Below, one piece after another: positions 15,911 through 23,650 of a stretch of 24,371 bases of DNA (position 1 is the first letter of the stretch; each line of letters opens with the position of its first letter). Both the position numbers and the translations under genes were made by a program. The notes beneath the pieces are model-generated. The model did no database searches and had not been told where the DNA came from. It worked only from the letters and a program-made list of their open reading frames with translations. Location: assembly GCA_947364395.1 (NCBI GenBank), contig CANASS010000033.1:1-24371 (forward strand). Reading direction: 5' to 3'. This stretch comes from an uncultured bacterium. GTDB taxonomy: Bacteria > Bacillota > Clostridia > Oscillospirales > Oscillospiraceae.

Positions 15911-18364
15911 GTGGAGAAGCTGTTTTTCACTGTGCTGGGCATGAGCGCCACCGGGTCCCTGGTGATTCTGGCGGTGCTGCTGGCCCGGCTGGCCCTGCGG
16001 AAAGCCCCCAAGGCGTTCTCCTACGCCCTGTGGGCGGTGGCGCTGTTCCGCCTGCTGTGCCCCTTCACCCTGGACAGCGCGTTCAGCCTTCTGCCCTCCG
16101 TGCGGATGGTGGACGCCGCCGGACGGGGCGGGGGCACTGACCAGGTTATCCAGATTCAGACCGGCATCCCCGCCCTGAACAGCCAGGTGAACGGTTTTCT
16201 GGCGGACCACCCCTACCAGGAGGGACAGCCCACGGAGACAGGAGGGGAGCCGGGGGAGGAGCTGGCCCCCGTTATCAACCAGTCGGGTCCTGTGCCGGAC
16301 TGGCGCACCGTCCCCGCCGCCATCTGGCTGGCCGGGACCGCCGCTCTGCTGGGGTACGGCGCGCTGTCCCTGCTGGGCCTGCGGCGGCGGCTTGCCGGTT
16401 CGGTTCCCCTGGAGGGGGAGAAAAACGTCCGGCTGGCGGGCCATATCCCATCTCCCTTTGTGCTGGGGCTGGTCCGGCCCGTGATCTACCTGCCCTCCGA
16501 TTTGAACGAGGGTGAGCGGGACTATATCCTCCTCCATGAGCGCACCCACATCCGCCGTTTTGACCACGTTACCCGGGGGCTGGCATGGCTGGCGGCGGCG
16601 GTTCACTGGTTCAATCCCCTGGTGTGGCTGGCCTTCTATTTGGCGGGCAGGGACATGGAGATGTCCTGCGACGAAGCGGTGCTGAGGAAGATGGGACGGG
16701 AGATTCGGGCGGACTACTCCGCCTCCCTGCTGCGGCTGTCCCAGGGCGGAAAGCTCCCGGCGGGGCCTCTGGCCTTTGGCGGGAGGGGCTTCCAGAACCG
16801 GATCAAAAACATTTTGAGCTACAAAAAGCCCGCTTTCTGGGTGGCGGCGCTGGCTCTGGCCGGTGTGTGCGTAGTGGGCGCAGCCTTGGCCACCAACCGT
16901 GCTCCCGGCCTCTTCATTGATCCTGATAGGGTTGTGTCCTACACCGCCGCCGACTCCAGCTCCTACACCAGCAATCCCGACCACACCAGTGTGTCCACCG
17001 GCGCCGACCGCCAAAAGGACCTGTCCGACCCGGCCAAGCAGCGCCCGCTGTCCAAGGAAAAGGGAGACGAGCTGGTCCGGCTGGTCAACGCCCACCGCAA
17101 GAGCGTCTATGGACAGGGTGAGCTTACCCTGTCCGGGAGCGAGCACCAGCTGGTCCGCATGGACTGCGCGGACGGCGGCTGGTACCTGCTGGACTACTGG
17201 TATTGGAACGGATTTTCCTTCAACCCGCTCCACTACGGGGAGGACAGCTATACCACCCTGGTGACCTATTACGGCCCGGATGGAAAGGCGGGGACCACGT
17301 GGCAGATGGAGTATGATTTCGACCATGCCTACAAGGATTGGCTGAACGGCCTTCCATCTGCCGACGCTGAAAGTCCCACACCTGACGACGATGGCATGGA
17401 CCTGTCCTATGAGGTCGGCCAGACGGATGTGGGACCCTTTGTGCGGATGACAGGTAAGGTATACGGTCAGGCCCTGGAGCGCAGCGCCGTCTGGTGGCCC
17501 ACCGGCATGGAGGAGCTGTACGGCGGGCACTCCGGCGGGCTGTCTATGCGCTATACGTTCGCCGGTGGCTGGGCGGAGCTGACGGCGTGGTGGGCGGACG
17601 AGGAGCACAAGTCCGTCACGCTGTCCTCCAAAACGTCGGCCATGCTCAGCAGCTACATGCCCTGCGGCTGGTGGGAGTTCACCGTGGACCTGTCCGGGGA
17701 GCAGGGGCGGGTGGCCTCCATGGAGGCCAGGGGCGGAGAGACCACCGGGCCCAACCCGGTGAAAATGTACCCCGAGATCATTACCAGCCAGGAGGCGGTG
17801 TTTGCGGCCCGGATTGCCGCCAAGCTGCTGACGGCGGCGGAGGATTTTTATAACAACTACGATGGACCGAGCCAAATTGAACCGTTTACGGCAGTCTATT
17901 CTATTACTCAGGAGGACAGCTCGGGCAATCGGGTGCGGGTCAGCGGGCTGGGGAATAGCTTCATCGAGTGGAGCTTTGCTACCACTCCCCCTGACGGCAG
18001 CATATATTTTGCCCATGATCCCACCTTCTTCTGCCCCCGGCTGGCGGGGGAGACGGTGGAGGGTGCTGCCCAGTGGACGGATGAGGAGCACCGGGACCGG
18101 GCCATCCAGGTGGTGTTCAATGTGAACGACGAGCGGGTGAAGAGCGGCACTGTCTGCGGCTTCCGGGCGGAGTTCATCGTGGACCTGGAGCAGGGGATTG
18201 TCACCCGGCGGGACTTTCAGTCCCTGGTGGAGGGCGAAACCCTGGAGCTCACCGATGAGGAGATGGTCTACGCCGCCCGGAGACTGGCGGAGGTGCTGCA
18301 TGGGGTGGAGAAATTTCACCATGATACCCAGCCCTCTCCGGAGCCGTCTCCTATCGTTCCGTAA
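15911..18364 (+). CDS. M56-family (BlaR1-like) membrane metallopeptidase with a non-PBP sensor region
   Basis: 817 residues from a GTG start with AGGAGG 7 bases upstream. Membrane segments lie near residues 12-28, 36-50, 134-155 and 308-327. The zinc protease motif HERTH is at 209-213 and the third-ligand candidate Glu250 is in DMEMSCDEAV. The conserved FQNRIKNILSYKKP precedes the last membrane segment. About 490 residues follow it, with no penicillin-binding motifs. Two stretches, near residues 590-620 (WWEFTVDLSGEQGRV...) and 745-775 (RAEFIVDLEQGIVTRR), resemble each other, suggesting a repeated sensor module. Same domain plan as the protein at 3742-6348 but different sensor sequence, so probably a different signal. 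Ends at a strong terminator. Confidence 0.85.
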   Translation: MEKLFFTVLGMSATGSLVILAVLLARLALRKAPKAFSYALWAVALFRLLCPFTLDSAFSLLPSVRMVDAAGRGGGTDQVIQIQTGIPALNSQVNGFLADHPYQEGQPTETGGEPGEELAPVINQSGPVPDWRTVPAAIWLAGTAALLGYGALSLLGLRRRLAGSVPLEGEKNVRLAGHIPSPFVLGLVRPVIYLPSDLNEGERDYILLHERTHIRRFDHVTRGLAWLAAAVHWFNPLVWLAFYLAGRDMEMSCDEAVLRKMGREIRADYSASLLRLSQGGKLPAGPLAFGGRGFQNRIKNILSYKKPAFWVAALALAGVCVVGAALATNRAPGLFIDPDRVVSYTAADSSSYTSNPDHTSVSTGADRQKDLSDPAKQRPLSKEKGDELVRLVNAHRKSVYGQGELTLSGSEHQLVRMDCADGGWYLLDYWYWNGFSFNPLHYGEDSYTTLVTYYGPDGKAGTTWQMEYDFDHAYKDWLNGLPSADAESPTPDDDGMDLSYEVGQTDVGPFVRMTGKVYGQALERSAVWWPTGMEELYGGHSGGLSMRYTFAGGWAELTAWWADEEHKSVTLSSKTSAMLSSYMPCGWWEFTVDLSGEQGRVASMEARGGETTGPNPVKMYPEIITSQEAVFAARIAAKLLTAAEDFYNNYDGPSQIEPFTAVYSITQEDSSGNRVRVSGLGNSFIEWSFATTPPDGSIYFAHDPTFFCPRLAGETVEGAAQWTDEEHRDRAIQVVFNVNDERVKSGTVCGFRAEFIVDLEQGIVTRRDFQSLVEGETLELTDEEMVYAARRLAEVLHGVEKFHHDTQPSPEPSPIVP

Positions 18365-18378
18365 TACCCCCGTTTAAG

Positions 18379-18418
18379 TAAAATGCGCCGCCTGAGTTCC
18401 ATCAGGCGGCGCATTTTA
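18379..18418. terminator. Bidirectional terminator between convergent genes
   Basis: A 17-bp perfect stem (18379-18395 with 18402-18418) with a 6-base loop. The arms end in TTTTA on both strands, and a further TTTTA follows on the plus strand. It serves the M56 gene from the left and the GH13 gene from the right. Confidence 0.92.
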
Positions 18419-18425
18419 TAACATT

Positions 18426-19736
18426 TTACCGCTCGCACTTCCAGAAGAACACGCTGTAGGGGGGCAGCTCGCTGCCGCCGCCGAAGTCGTGCTCCTCCCC
18501 GGTAATCAGGTCCACCGCCCGGCCGCACCCGGCGTCGAAATGGGCCCAGTAGGGTTCGCTGCCGGCGTTCACCGCCACCAAAACCCGCTCGTTGTCCGTC
18601 CGGCGCTGGAACACCGTCTGCTTGTTGGTGAGCACCAGGTCCTTGAAGTCGCCGAAGCACAGAGCCTCGCTCTCCCGGCGGGCCTTGGCCATGGCGGCGA
18701 TGGTATCGGTGAGCTCGTTCCACTCCGGCTGGTCGAAGCTGGGCCGCAGAGCGTCGTCCCCCTGGGATTTGTCCCCCTTGGCCCCCCACTCGCTGCCGTA
18801 GTACAGGCAGGGTATGCCGGGCATACCGAACAAAATGCCGTACATCAGGGGCAGGTGGGCGGGGTTTTGCAGGATGGAGGCCGCCCGGGTGACGTCGTGG
18901 TTGTCGGCGAAGGATAGCAAGTGCTTGCCCTTGTAAAGGGTCCACTGTTCGGGGCCGTACTGCCGCTTCAGGGAGTGGACGATCTCGAAGAGGTTCATGG
19001 AGTTCAGGGCAGAGTACAGCCCCTTGTAGCACTCGTAGTTGGTGCAGGAGTGGAGCATTTCGCCGTTGACCCACTGGTTGTAGTCGCCGTGAAGGGTCTC
19101 GCCCACCAGGAAGAAGCCGGGCTTCAGCCCGTCGCAGAAGGACCGCAGGCGGCGCAGGAAGTCCTTGTCCAGGCAGTAGGCCACGTCCAGCCGCAGGCCG
19201 TCGATATCGAACTCGTCCACCCAGAATTTCACGCAGTCCAGCAGGTAGTCCGCCACGGCGGGGTTGCGCAGGTTCAGCTTCACCAGCTCAAAGTGGCCCT
19301 CCCAGCCCTCGTACCAGAAACCGTCGTTGTAGTTGGAGTTGCCGTCGAAGCTGATGTGGAACCAGTCCTTGTAGGGGGAGTCCCACTTCTTCTCCTGCAC
19401 GTCCCGGAAGGCCCAGAAGCCCCGCCCCACGTGGTTGAACACCCCGTCCAGCACCACCTTGATGCCGTGGGCATGGAGGGTTTCGCATACCTGGGCAAAT
19501 TCCTGGTTGGAACCCAGGCGGCAGTCAACCTTGCGGTAGTCCCGGGTGTCGTAGCCGTGGCGGTCGCTCTCGAAGATGGGGGAGAGGTACAGCGCGTCCG
19601 CCCCCAGCTTTTCCATATGACCGGCCCAGTCCCCAATTTTGCCGATTCGGCTGGCCTGAACGCCGTCGTTCTCCCTGGGGGCCCCGCAGAAGCCCAGGGG
19701 ATAGATCTGATAAAATACGCTTTGCTCCGCCCACAT
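18426..19736 (-). CDS. GH13 alpha-amylase-family glycoside hydrolase (cytoplasmic, cyclomaltodextrinase/maltogenic type)
   Basis: 436 residues, with no signal peptide. All four GH13 regions are visible: DGVFNH (97-102), GLRLDVAY with nucleophile Asp184, VGETLHGDYNQW with acid/base Glu213, and FADNHDV with His280-Asp281. It starts directly with the catalytic barrel (VFYQIYPLGF) and lacks the extra N-terminal domain of dimeric neopullulanases. It would cleave alpha-1,4-linked maltodextrins inside the cell; exact specificity is not readable. I choose the ATG at 19736, because the in-frame GTG 3 codons upstream overlaps the AAAGGAAG ribosome binding site. A promoter is present at 19802-19830 and a small GC-rich hairpin in the leader at 19768-19783. 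No maltose transporter is nearby. Confidence 0.9.
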   Translation of the reverse strand: MWAEQSVFYQIYPLGFCGAPRENDGVQASRIGKIGDWAGHMEKLGADALYLSPIFESDRHGYDTRDYRKVDCRLGSNQEFAQVCETLHAHGIKVVLDGVFNHVGRGFWAFRDVQEKKWDSPYKDWFHISFDGNSNYNDGFWYEGWEGHFELVKLNLRNPAVADYLLDCVKFWVDEFDIDGLRLDVAYCLDKDFLRRLRSFCDGLKPGFFLVGETLHGDYNQWVNGEMLHSCTNYECYKGLYSALNSMNLFEIVHSLKRQYGPEQWTLYKGKHLLSFADNHDVTRAASILQNPAHLPLMYGILFGMPGIPCLYYGSEWGAKGDKSQGDDALRPSFDQPEWNELTDTIAAMAKARRESEALCFGDFKDLVLTNKQTVFQRRTDNERVLVAVNAGSEPYWAHFDAGCGRAVDLITGEEHDFGGGSELPPYSVFFWKCER

Positions 19737-19801
19737 AGGCGTCACTTCCTTTCTGTGTGCAGCATTACGGCGGCTCTCCGCCGCGAACTGTTTGAGGATT
19801 C

Positions 19802-19830
19802 AGTATACCAGAATGGAGCGCAAAAGGCAA
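19802..19830 (-). promoter_or_regulatory. Promoter of the GH13 gene
   Basis: Minus strand: TTGCCT (19830-19825), 17-base spacer, TATACT (19807-19802), with TGG before the -10 box (extended -10). It starts just after the stop codon of the DUF305-like gene. Confidence 0.75.
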
Positions 19831-19834
19831 GGGC

Positions 19835-20410
19835 TTACCGTTGACACTCCAGGCGGCTGAGTAAAGCGCGGGTCTGGGCGAACTCCCGCTTCTGCTGGGC
19901 GGCGATGGAGCGGAGCACGGGCACCAGTTCGGTGCACACGTCGTATCTCAGGGCGGTTTCCGCCATGCGCGCCGCCCCCATGCGGTGGGGGAGGGTCTGC
20001 CGGAGGTAGACGGCGGCCAGCCGGTTGTTTTCCGGGGCCCGGCTCATTTTGGCGTACATGTCCCGGTAGATGAGCTCCATCCGCCGTTGGTACAGGCGCA
20101 GGTCCTGCTGGGGGTTGGCCAGCTGGCCCGCGGGAGCAAGGGCGTCCTCCAGCTGGTCGATGCTCTGGGTCCGCTCCCGGACGACCTGCTGGGCCAGGTG
20201 GAGGACGGCCTGGTTTTCGGTGAACCGCAGGACGTTGCTGGCCATCTGGATGGCGGCCCGGTGGTGGGGGAGCATCTGAACGATGAAGTTGTGGGAAATG
20301 CTCTGGGTGAGTCCGGCGGTGGTCATGGCCTGGACCATGCCGTCCAGGGTCTGGTAAAAGCAGCATAAGTAATTTTTGGAGTCCTCGCTGAGCAGACAGG
20401 TGTTTTTCAT
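19835..20410 (-). CDS. DUF305-like (ferritin-like) protein with two PHH-type repeats
   Basis: 191 residues. The segment FIVQMLPHHRAAIQMA (42-57) matches the DUF305 signature, in which paired histidines sit on a four-helix bundle. A second degenerate copy, LRQTLPHRMGAARMAETAL (about 136-154), suggests an internal duplication with only one His kept. Known DUF305 proteins are often exported and some are linked to metals, but this one has no signal peptide or membrane segment and is rich in cysteine only at the N-terminus (Cys5, 16, 17). ATG at 20410 with AAGGAGGG upstream. No clear promoter; it lies behind the terminator at 20464-20502. Role unknown. Confidence 0.75.
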   Translation of the reverse strand: MKNTCLLSEDSKNYLCCFYQTLDGMVQAMTTAGLTQSISHNFIVQMLPHHRAAIQMASNVLRFTENQAVLHLAQQVVRERTQSIDQLEDALAPAGQLANPQQDLRLYQRRMELIYRDMYAKMSRAPENNRLAAVYLRQTLPHRMGAARMAETALRYDVCTELVPVLRSIAAQQKREFAQTRALLSRLECQR

Positions 20411-20463
20411 GGATATGCCCTCCTTTGGCCCATTCTATGAGGGAAAAGGCGGGATGGTTCAGC

Positions 20464-20502
20464 AAAAGCCCGCCTCCCGGGGAGATTCCTGGGGAGGCGG
20501 GC
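20464..20502 (-). terminator. Terminator of the ABC transporter operon
   Basis: An 11-bp stem GCCCGCCTCCC/GGGAGGCGGGC (20468-20478 and 20492-20502) is followed on the minus strand by TTTT. It starts 6 bases after the permease stop codon. The T-run is short, so some read-through into the DUF305-like gene is possible. Confidence 0.8.
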
Positions 20503-20507
20503 CGGAG

Positions 20508-22538
20508 TTACCGAACGATTTTGTAGTAGGTCCGGGCGGTGAGGGAGTACACCACGGCGTACACCGCCAGGAAGGCCAGCAGAGTGCCTCCGGTGCACAG
20601 CGCCGCCGTCATCACATTGCGCACCCCGAACATGGTGAGCATGCGGGCCACCAGATTGAAGTCGAACAGAATGTGGACCGCCGCCACGGCGATGGGCAGG
20701 CAGAACACCAGCAGCACCTGGCTGCGGATGGAGGACTTCACCTCCCGCTGGCTCAGGCCCACCTTGCGCATGATCTCGAAGCGGCCCTGGTCCTCGTAGC
20801 CCTCGGACACCTGCTTGTAGTAGATGATGAGCACCGTGGCCATCAGGAACACGACCCCCAGCACGATGCCCAGGAACAGGAAGCCGCCCGCCATGGCGTA
20901 GCCGTCCACCGCCATCTCAGCCCGGGAGTCCACCCGCCAGTACTCCCAGTCCCCGGTGCCGTCGAAAAAGGCCCCGTCGTTGATGGTCTTGTCCGACCAG
21001 GCGTCCACCAGGGCCAGTTCCTCCTCGCTGGTGCAGTCCAGCTCCGTCAGCACCAAAGCGGTGTACCGGGTGAACTCCCGGCCCACAAGACCCCGCAGGG
21101 CGGTGCGGGCAGCCTCGTCCGCCGTCACCAGGCAGACCGGCTCGCTCATATCGCTGGTGACGGTGAACATGGACAGAGCGGGCAGAACCTCTTTGACGGT
21201 GAAGTCCAGAGAGCCGCCCTCCACATCGGTGAAGGTCAGCGGGCCGGGGGCGGGGCCCTCCCCGCACACTGCCAGCTCGCCGGGAGCCAGGGTGGGGACG
21301 GGCCGGCCGGACAGCCCTGCGTAATCGGCGGCGGTGAGGACAAAGAGGGTGCGGTTGGCGGTGTTGTCATCGCATGTGGAGGTGAGGTAGCCGGGGAGCC
21401 CGTCCCCCCGAATCTCGCTGCCGCCGAATTGCAGGTACTGCCCCGCGTTGGAGCTGGCGGCGGGCACGCCCTGCTCCCGGGCAAAGCGGTCCACCAGGGA
21501 TTTCGCGCCCTCCAGATCCACCTCATGACCCTGGGCGGGCTCGAAGCCGATGGTCATGTTGAGGCTGGCGGGATATCGGGCGGCGATGATCTCCCCCTGT
21601 CCCAGGTAGAGGGCCAGGGTGCCCGAGATCATCACCATCACCATGGTGGACAGGATGCAGATGTTGGACAGGCCTGCGGCGTTGCGCTTCATGCGGTAGA
21701 GCATGCCGGACACGCCGATAAAGTGGCTGGTCTGGTAGTAGAAGCCCTTGTTATTGCGCAGCAGCTTCAGCAGGGCGATGCTCCCGGCGGTGAACAGGCA
21801 GTAGGTGCCGATGATGACCAGGATCACAGCCAGAAAATAGAAAGCCAGGGCCAGAGCGGGGTCCTTGGTGGTGACGGCGATGAAATAGCCCGCCCCCAGG
21901 GCGAGGGCTCCGACAACGGCCAGCAGCCAGCGGGTCTTGGGTTCCTTTTCCCCCACGGCGCCGCCGTGGAGCAGCTCGATGGGGTTGGACACCCGGACCC
22001 GGACCAGGTTGAGCAGCAGGGCCAGCACCAGCAGAGCCCCAAAGAACACCGCCGTTACAGCCATGGCGGGCAGGGACAGGGCGGGGCTGAAGGGAATGGA
22101 AAACCGGAGCAGGGAGGTCAGCGCGATGGTGGCCAGCTTGTGGAGGATCACGCCGCAGGCCAGCCCGCCGCCAATGCCCAGAAGGGCGGTATACAGGCTC
22201 TCCCAGCACTGGATCAGGGCGATGTTCCCCTTGCCCATGCCCAGAATGTTGTAGAGGCCCAGCTCCTTTTTCCGCTGCTTCATCAGAAAGCTGTTGATGT
22301 ACAGCAGCAGGACGGTGGACAGAATCCCCGCCACAAACATTCCGATGGACATCATGACCTGGACGTATTCAAAGCCCCGCATGGTGACCACGCCCGGGTC
22401 AAACACCAGTGCGGACATGACGTAAAAGGCGGCGGTGAGCCCCGCCAGGGCCAGCAGGTAGGGGAGGAAGAACCGGCGGTTCTGCCGCATCCCCTGGGCG
22501 GCCAGCTTGGGATACAGTCCGTTACGCAAGGCGCTCAC
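20508..22538 (-). CDS. FtsX-like ABC transporter permease (BceB type)
   Basis: 676 residues from a GTG at 22538. A TTG three codons later, behind GGGGGTG, is an alternative. About ten membrane segments: the first near residues 25-44, a group through about 315, a long extracytoplasmic region (about 315-520) and three more at the C-terminus. This is the BceB/VraG plan, in which the large outer loop recognises antimicrobial peptides or other envelope ligands. The segment KQRKKELGLYNILGMGKGNI is the family's coupling region after the second helix. It overlaps the ATPase gene by 17 bases, so the two are translationally coupled. The ligand cannot be told from sequence; no two-component genes are in the window. 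Confidence 0.88.
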   Translation of the reverse strand: MSALRNGLYPKLAAQGMRQNRRFFLPYLLALAGLTAAFYVMSALVFDPGVVTMRGFEYVQVMMSIGMFVAGILSTVLLLYINSFLMKQRKKELGLYNILGMGKGNIALIQCWESLYTALLGIGGGLACGVILHKLATIALTSLLRFSIPFSPALSLPAMAVTAVFFGALLVLALLLNLVRVRVSNPIELLHGGAVGEKEPKTRWLLAVVGALALGAGYFIAVTTKDPALALAFYFLAVILVIIGTYCLFTAGSIALLKLLRNNKGFYYQTSHFIGVSGMLYRMKRNAAGLSNICILSTMVMVMISGTLALYLGQGEIIAARYPASLNMTIGFEPAQGHEVDLEGAKSLVDRFAREQGVPAASSNAGQYLQFGGSEIRGDGLPGYLTSTCDDNTANRTLFVLTAADYAGLSGRPVPTLAPGELAVCGEGPAPGPLTFTDVEGGSLDFTVKEVLPALSMFTVTSDMSEPVCLVTADEAARTALRGLVGREFTRYTALVLTELDCTSEEELALVDAWSDKTINDGAFFDGTGDWEYWRVDSRAEMAVDGYAMAGGFLFLGIVLGVVFLMATVLIIYYKQVSEGYEDQGRFEIMRKVGLSQREVKSSIRSQVLLVFCLPIAVAAVHILFDFNLVARMLTMFGVRNVMTAALCTGGTLLAFLAVYAVVYSLTARTYYKIVR

Positions 22539-23289
22539 CCCCGTCCGTGAGCCGGGTAAGGGTCTCGGTGATGAGGCGGTACATCTGGCCGTCGGTGCGG
22601 TTTTCCCGGTAGAGCTGGTGGTACACCCGGCCGTCCCGGATGAACAGCACCCGGCCCGCCCGGCTGGCGGCGGCGGTGGAGTGGGTGACCATCAGCACCG
22701 TCTGTCCGGCGGCGTTGATCTTGGTGAACAGGTCCATCAGGCTGTCCGCCGCCCGGGAGTCCAGGGCCCCGGTGGGCTCGTCGGCCAGCACGATCTGGGG
22801 CTGGGTGATGAGGGCCCGGGCCACGGCGCACCGCTGCTTCTGCCCGCCGGACACCTCGTAGGGGTACTTGCTCAGCAGGGGTTCGATGTCCAGGGTCTGG
22901 GCCAGGGGAATGAGGCGGCGCTTCATCTCCGGGTACTTTTTCCCTGCCAGCACCAGGGGGAGGAGGATATTGTCTTTCAGGTTGAAGGTGTCCAGCAGGT
23001 TAAAATCCTGGAACACAAAGCCCAGGTTGTCCCGGCGGAAGGCGGCCAGCTCTTTCTCCCGGAGGGAGCCCAGGTCCCTCCCCGCCAGCAATACCGAACC
23101 GGCGGTGGGCTTATCCAGCGCCGCCAGAATATTCAGCAGGGTGGTCTTGCCTGAGCCGGACTCGCCCATGATGGCCACGTATTCGCCCTGCTCCACGTGG
23201 AAGGACACGTCGGCCAGGGCCTCCACCTTCTGGCCGCCAAAGCGGGTGGAGTAGACTTTCTTCACATGACTGACTTCCAGGATTGCCAT
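22522..23289 (-). CDS. ABC transporter ATP-binding protein (BceA/MacB type)
   Basis: 255 residues. Walker A GESGSGKTT (42-50), Q-loop Gln94 in FVFQDFNLLD, signature VSGGQKQR (146-153), Walker B IVLADE (166-171) followed by PTGALDSR, and switch His in MVTHS. The sequence around the D-loop is typical of ATPases that pair with FtsX-like permeases. ATG at 23289 with GAGG 9 bases upstream. It is the first gene of a two-gene operon with the permease. Immediately upstream lies a 24-bp dyad and then the IS110 element, so the promoter region is close to the insertion junction. Confidence 0.93.
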   Translation of the reverse strand: MAILEVSHVKKVYSTRFGGQKVEALADVSFHVEQGEYVAIMGESGSGKTTLLNILAALDKPTAGSVLLAGRDLGSLREKELAAFRRDNLGFVFQDFNLLDTFNLKDNILLPLVLAGKKYPEMKRRLIPLAQTLDIEPLLSKYPYEVSGGQKQRCAVARALITQPQIVLADEPTGALDSRAADSLMDLFTKINAAGQTVLMVTHSTAAASRAGRVLFIRDGRVYHQLYRENRTDGQMYRLITETLTRLTDGGERLA

Positions 23290-23316
23290 AGTTCATTACC
23301 TCGTATAATAAGATTT

Positions 23317-23340
23317 GCAGACGATTTATAGTGAGTCTGC
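23317..23340. promoter_or_regulatory. Inverted repeat upstream of the ABC operon, candidate regulator site
   Basis: Arms GCAGAC and GTCTGC are separated by 12 bases, 28 bases before the ATPase ATG. The enclosed DNA is AT-rich (TATAAA on the minus strand). It could be a response-regulator site or part of the promoter; I find no convincing -35/-10 pair with normal spacing. Confidence 0.35.
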
Positions 23341-23383
23341 TTAGTTCACTTTGCAATACCAGCAGGCTATGAGATGCCCGTGG

Positions 23384-23389
23384 TACAAT
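23384..23389 (+). promoter_or_regulatory. Extended -10 promoter in the IS110 leader
   Basis: TGGTACAAT: TACAAT preceded by TGn. No good -35 at 17 bases, so this is a weak or extended -10 promoter. Transcription would start near 23396 and read through the structured leader into the transposase gene. Confidence 0.4.
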
Positions 23390-23395
23390 AGCTGT

Positions 23396-23650
23396 AGGAC
23401 AGCAGGGTCAAGTTCTCTGTTACCTTGTTGGGCTGGGAAGTCGCTTCAGACGGAGTCTGTTCCCCTGAACCGGAAGTTAGCTGCAAACTCATTAGCTGTT
23501 TGCCGGGAGTTGGGCCGCCCTTTCAGCAGTGGGGGCTTTCGCATTGGCCCACCCTGGAATGATTCTGATACGCGAGGTTGCGGATGCTCCGGTGATCACG
23601 GGTATCTCAAAGCCTGCTGGCCTAAAAATCCACAATGGGGAGGTGAAATT
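23396..23650 (+). ncRNA. Candidate bridge RNA region of the IS110 element
   Basis: IS110-group elements are known to encode a bridge RNA in the non-coding end upstream of the transposase; it pairs with donor and target DNA. This leader is about 255 bases, has no supported gene and can form several stems: GGGAA/TTCCC around CAGAC/GTCTG (23435-23464), GCAAAC/GTTTGC (23483-23503), TGGGCC/GGCCCA enclosing a 29-base loop (23511-23551), and GATAC/GTATC enclosing a 30-base loop (23567-23606). The last two, with large internal loops, are candidates for target- and donor-binding loops. The RNA ends are not defined. The call rests on position and structure, not on sequence match. Confidence 0.5.

Noticed and set aside
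23351..23650. N-terminal extension of the IS110 transposase by 100 codons
   Set aside because: The upstream residues are not protein-like or family-like. The GTG at 23651 has a strong ribosome binding site and gives the normal IS110 N-terminus.
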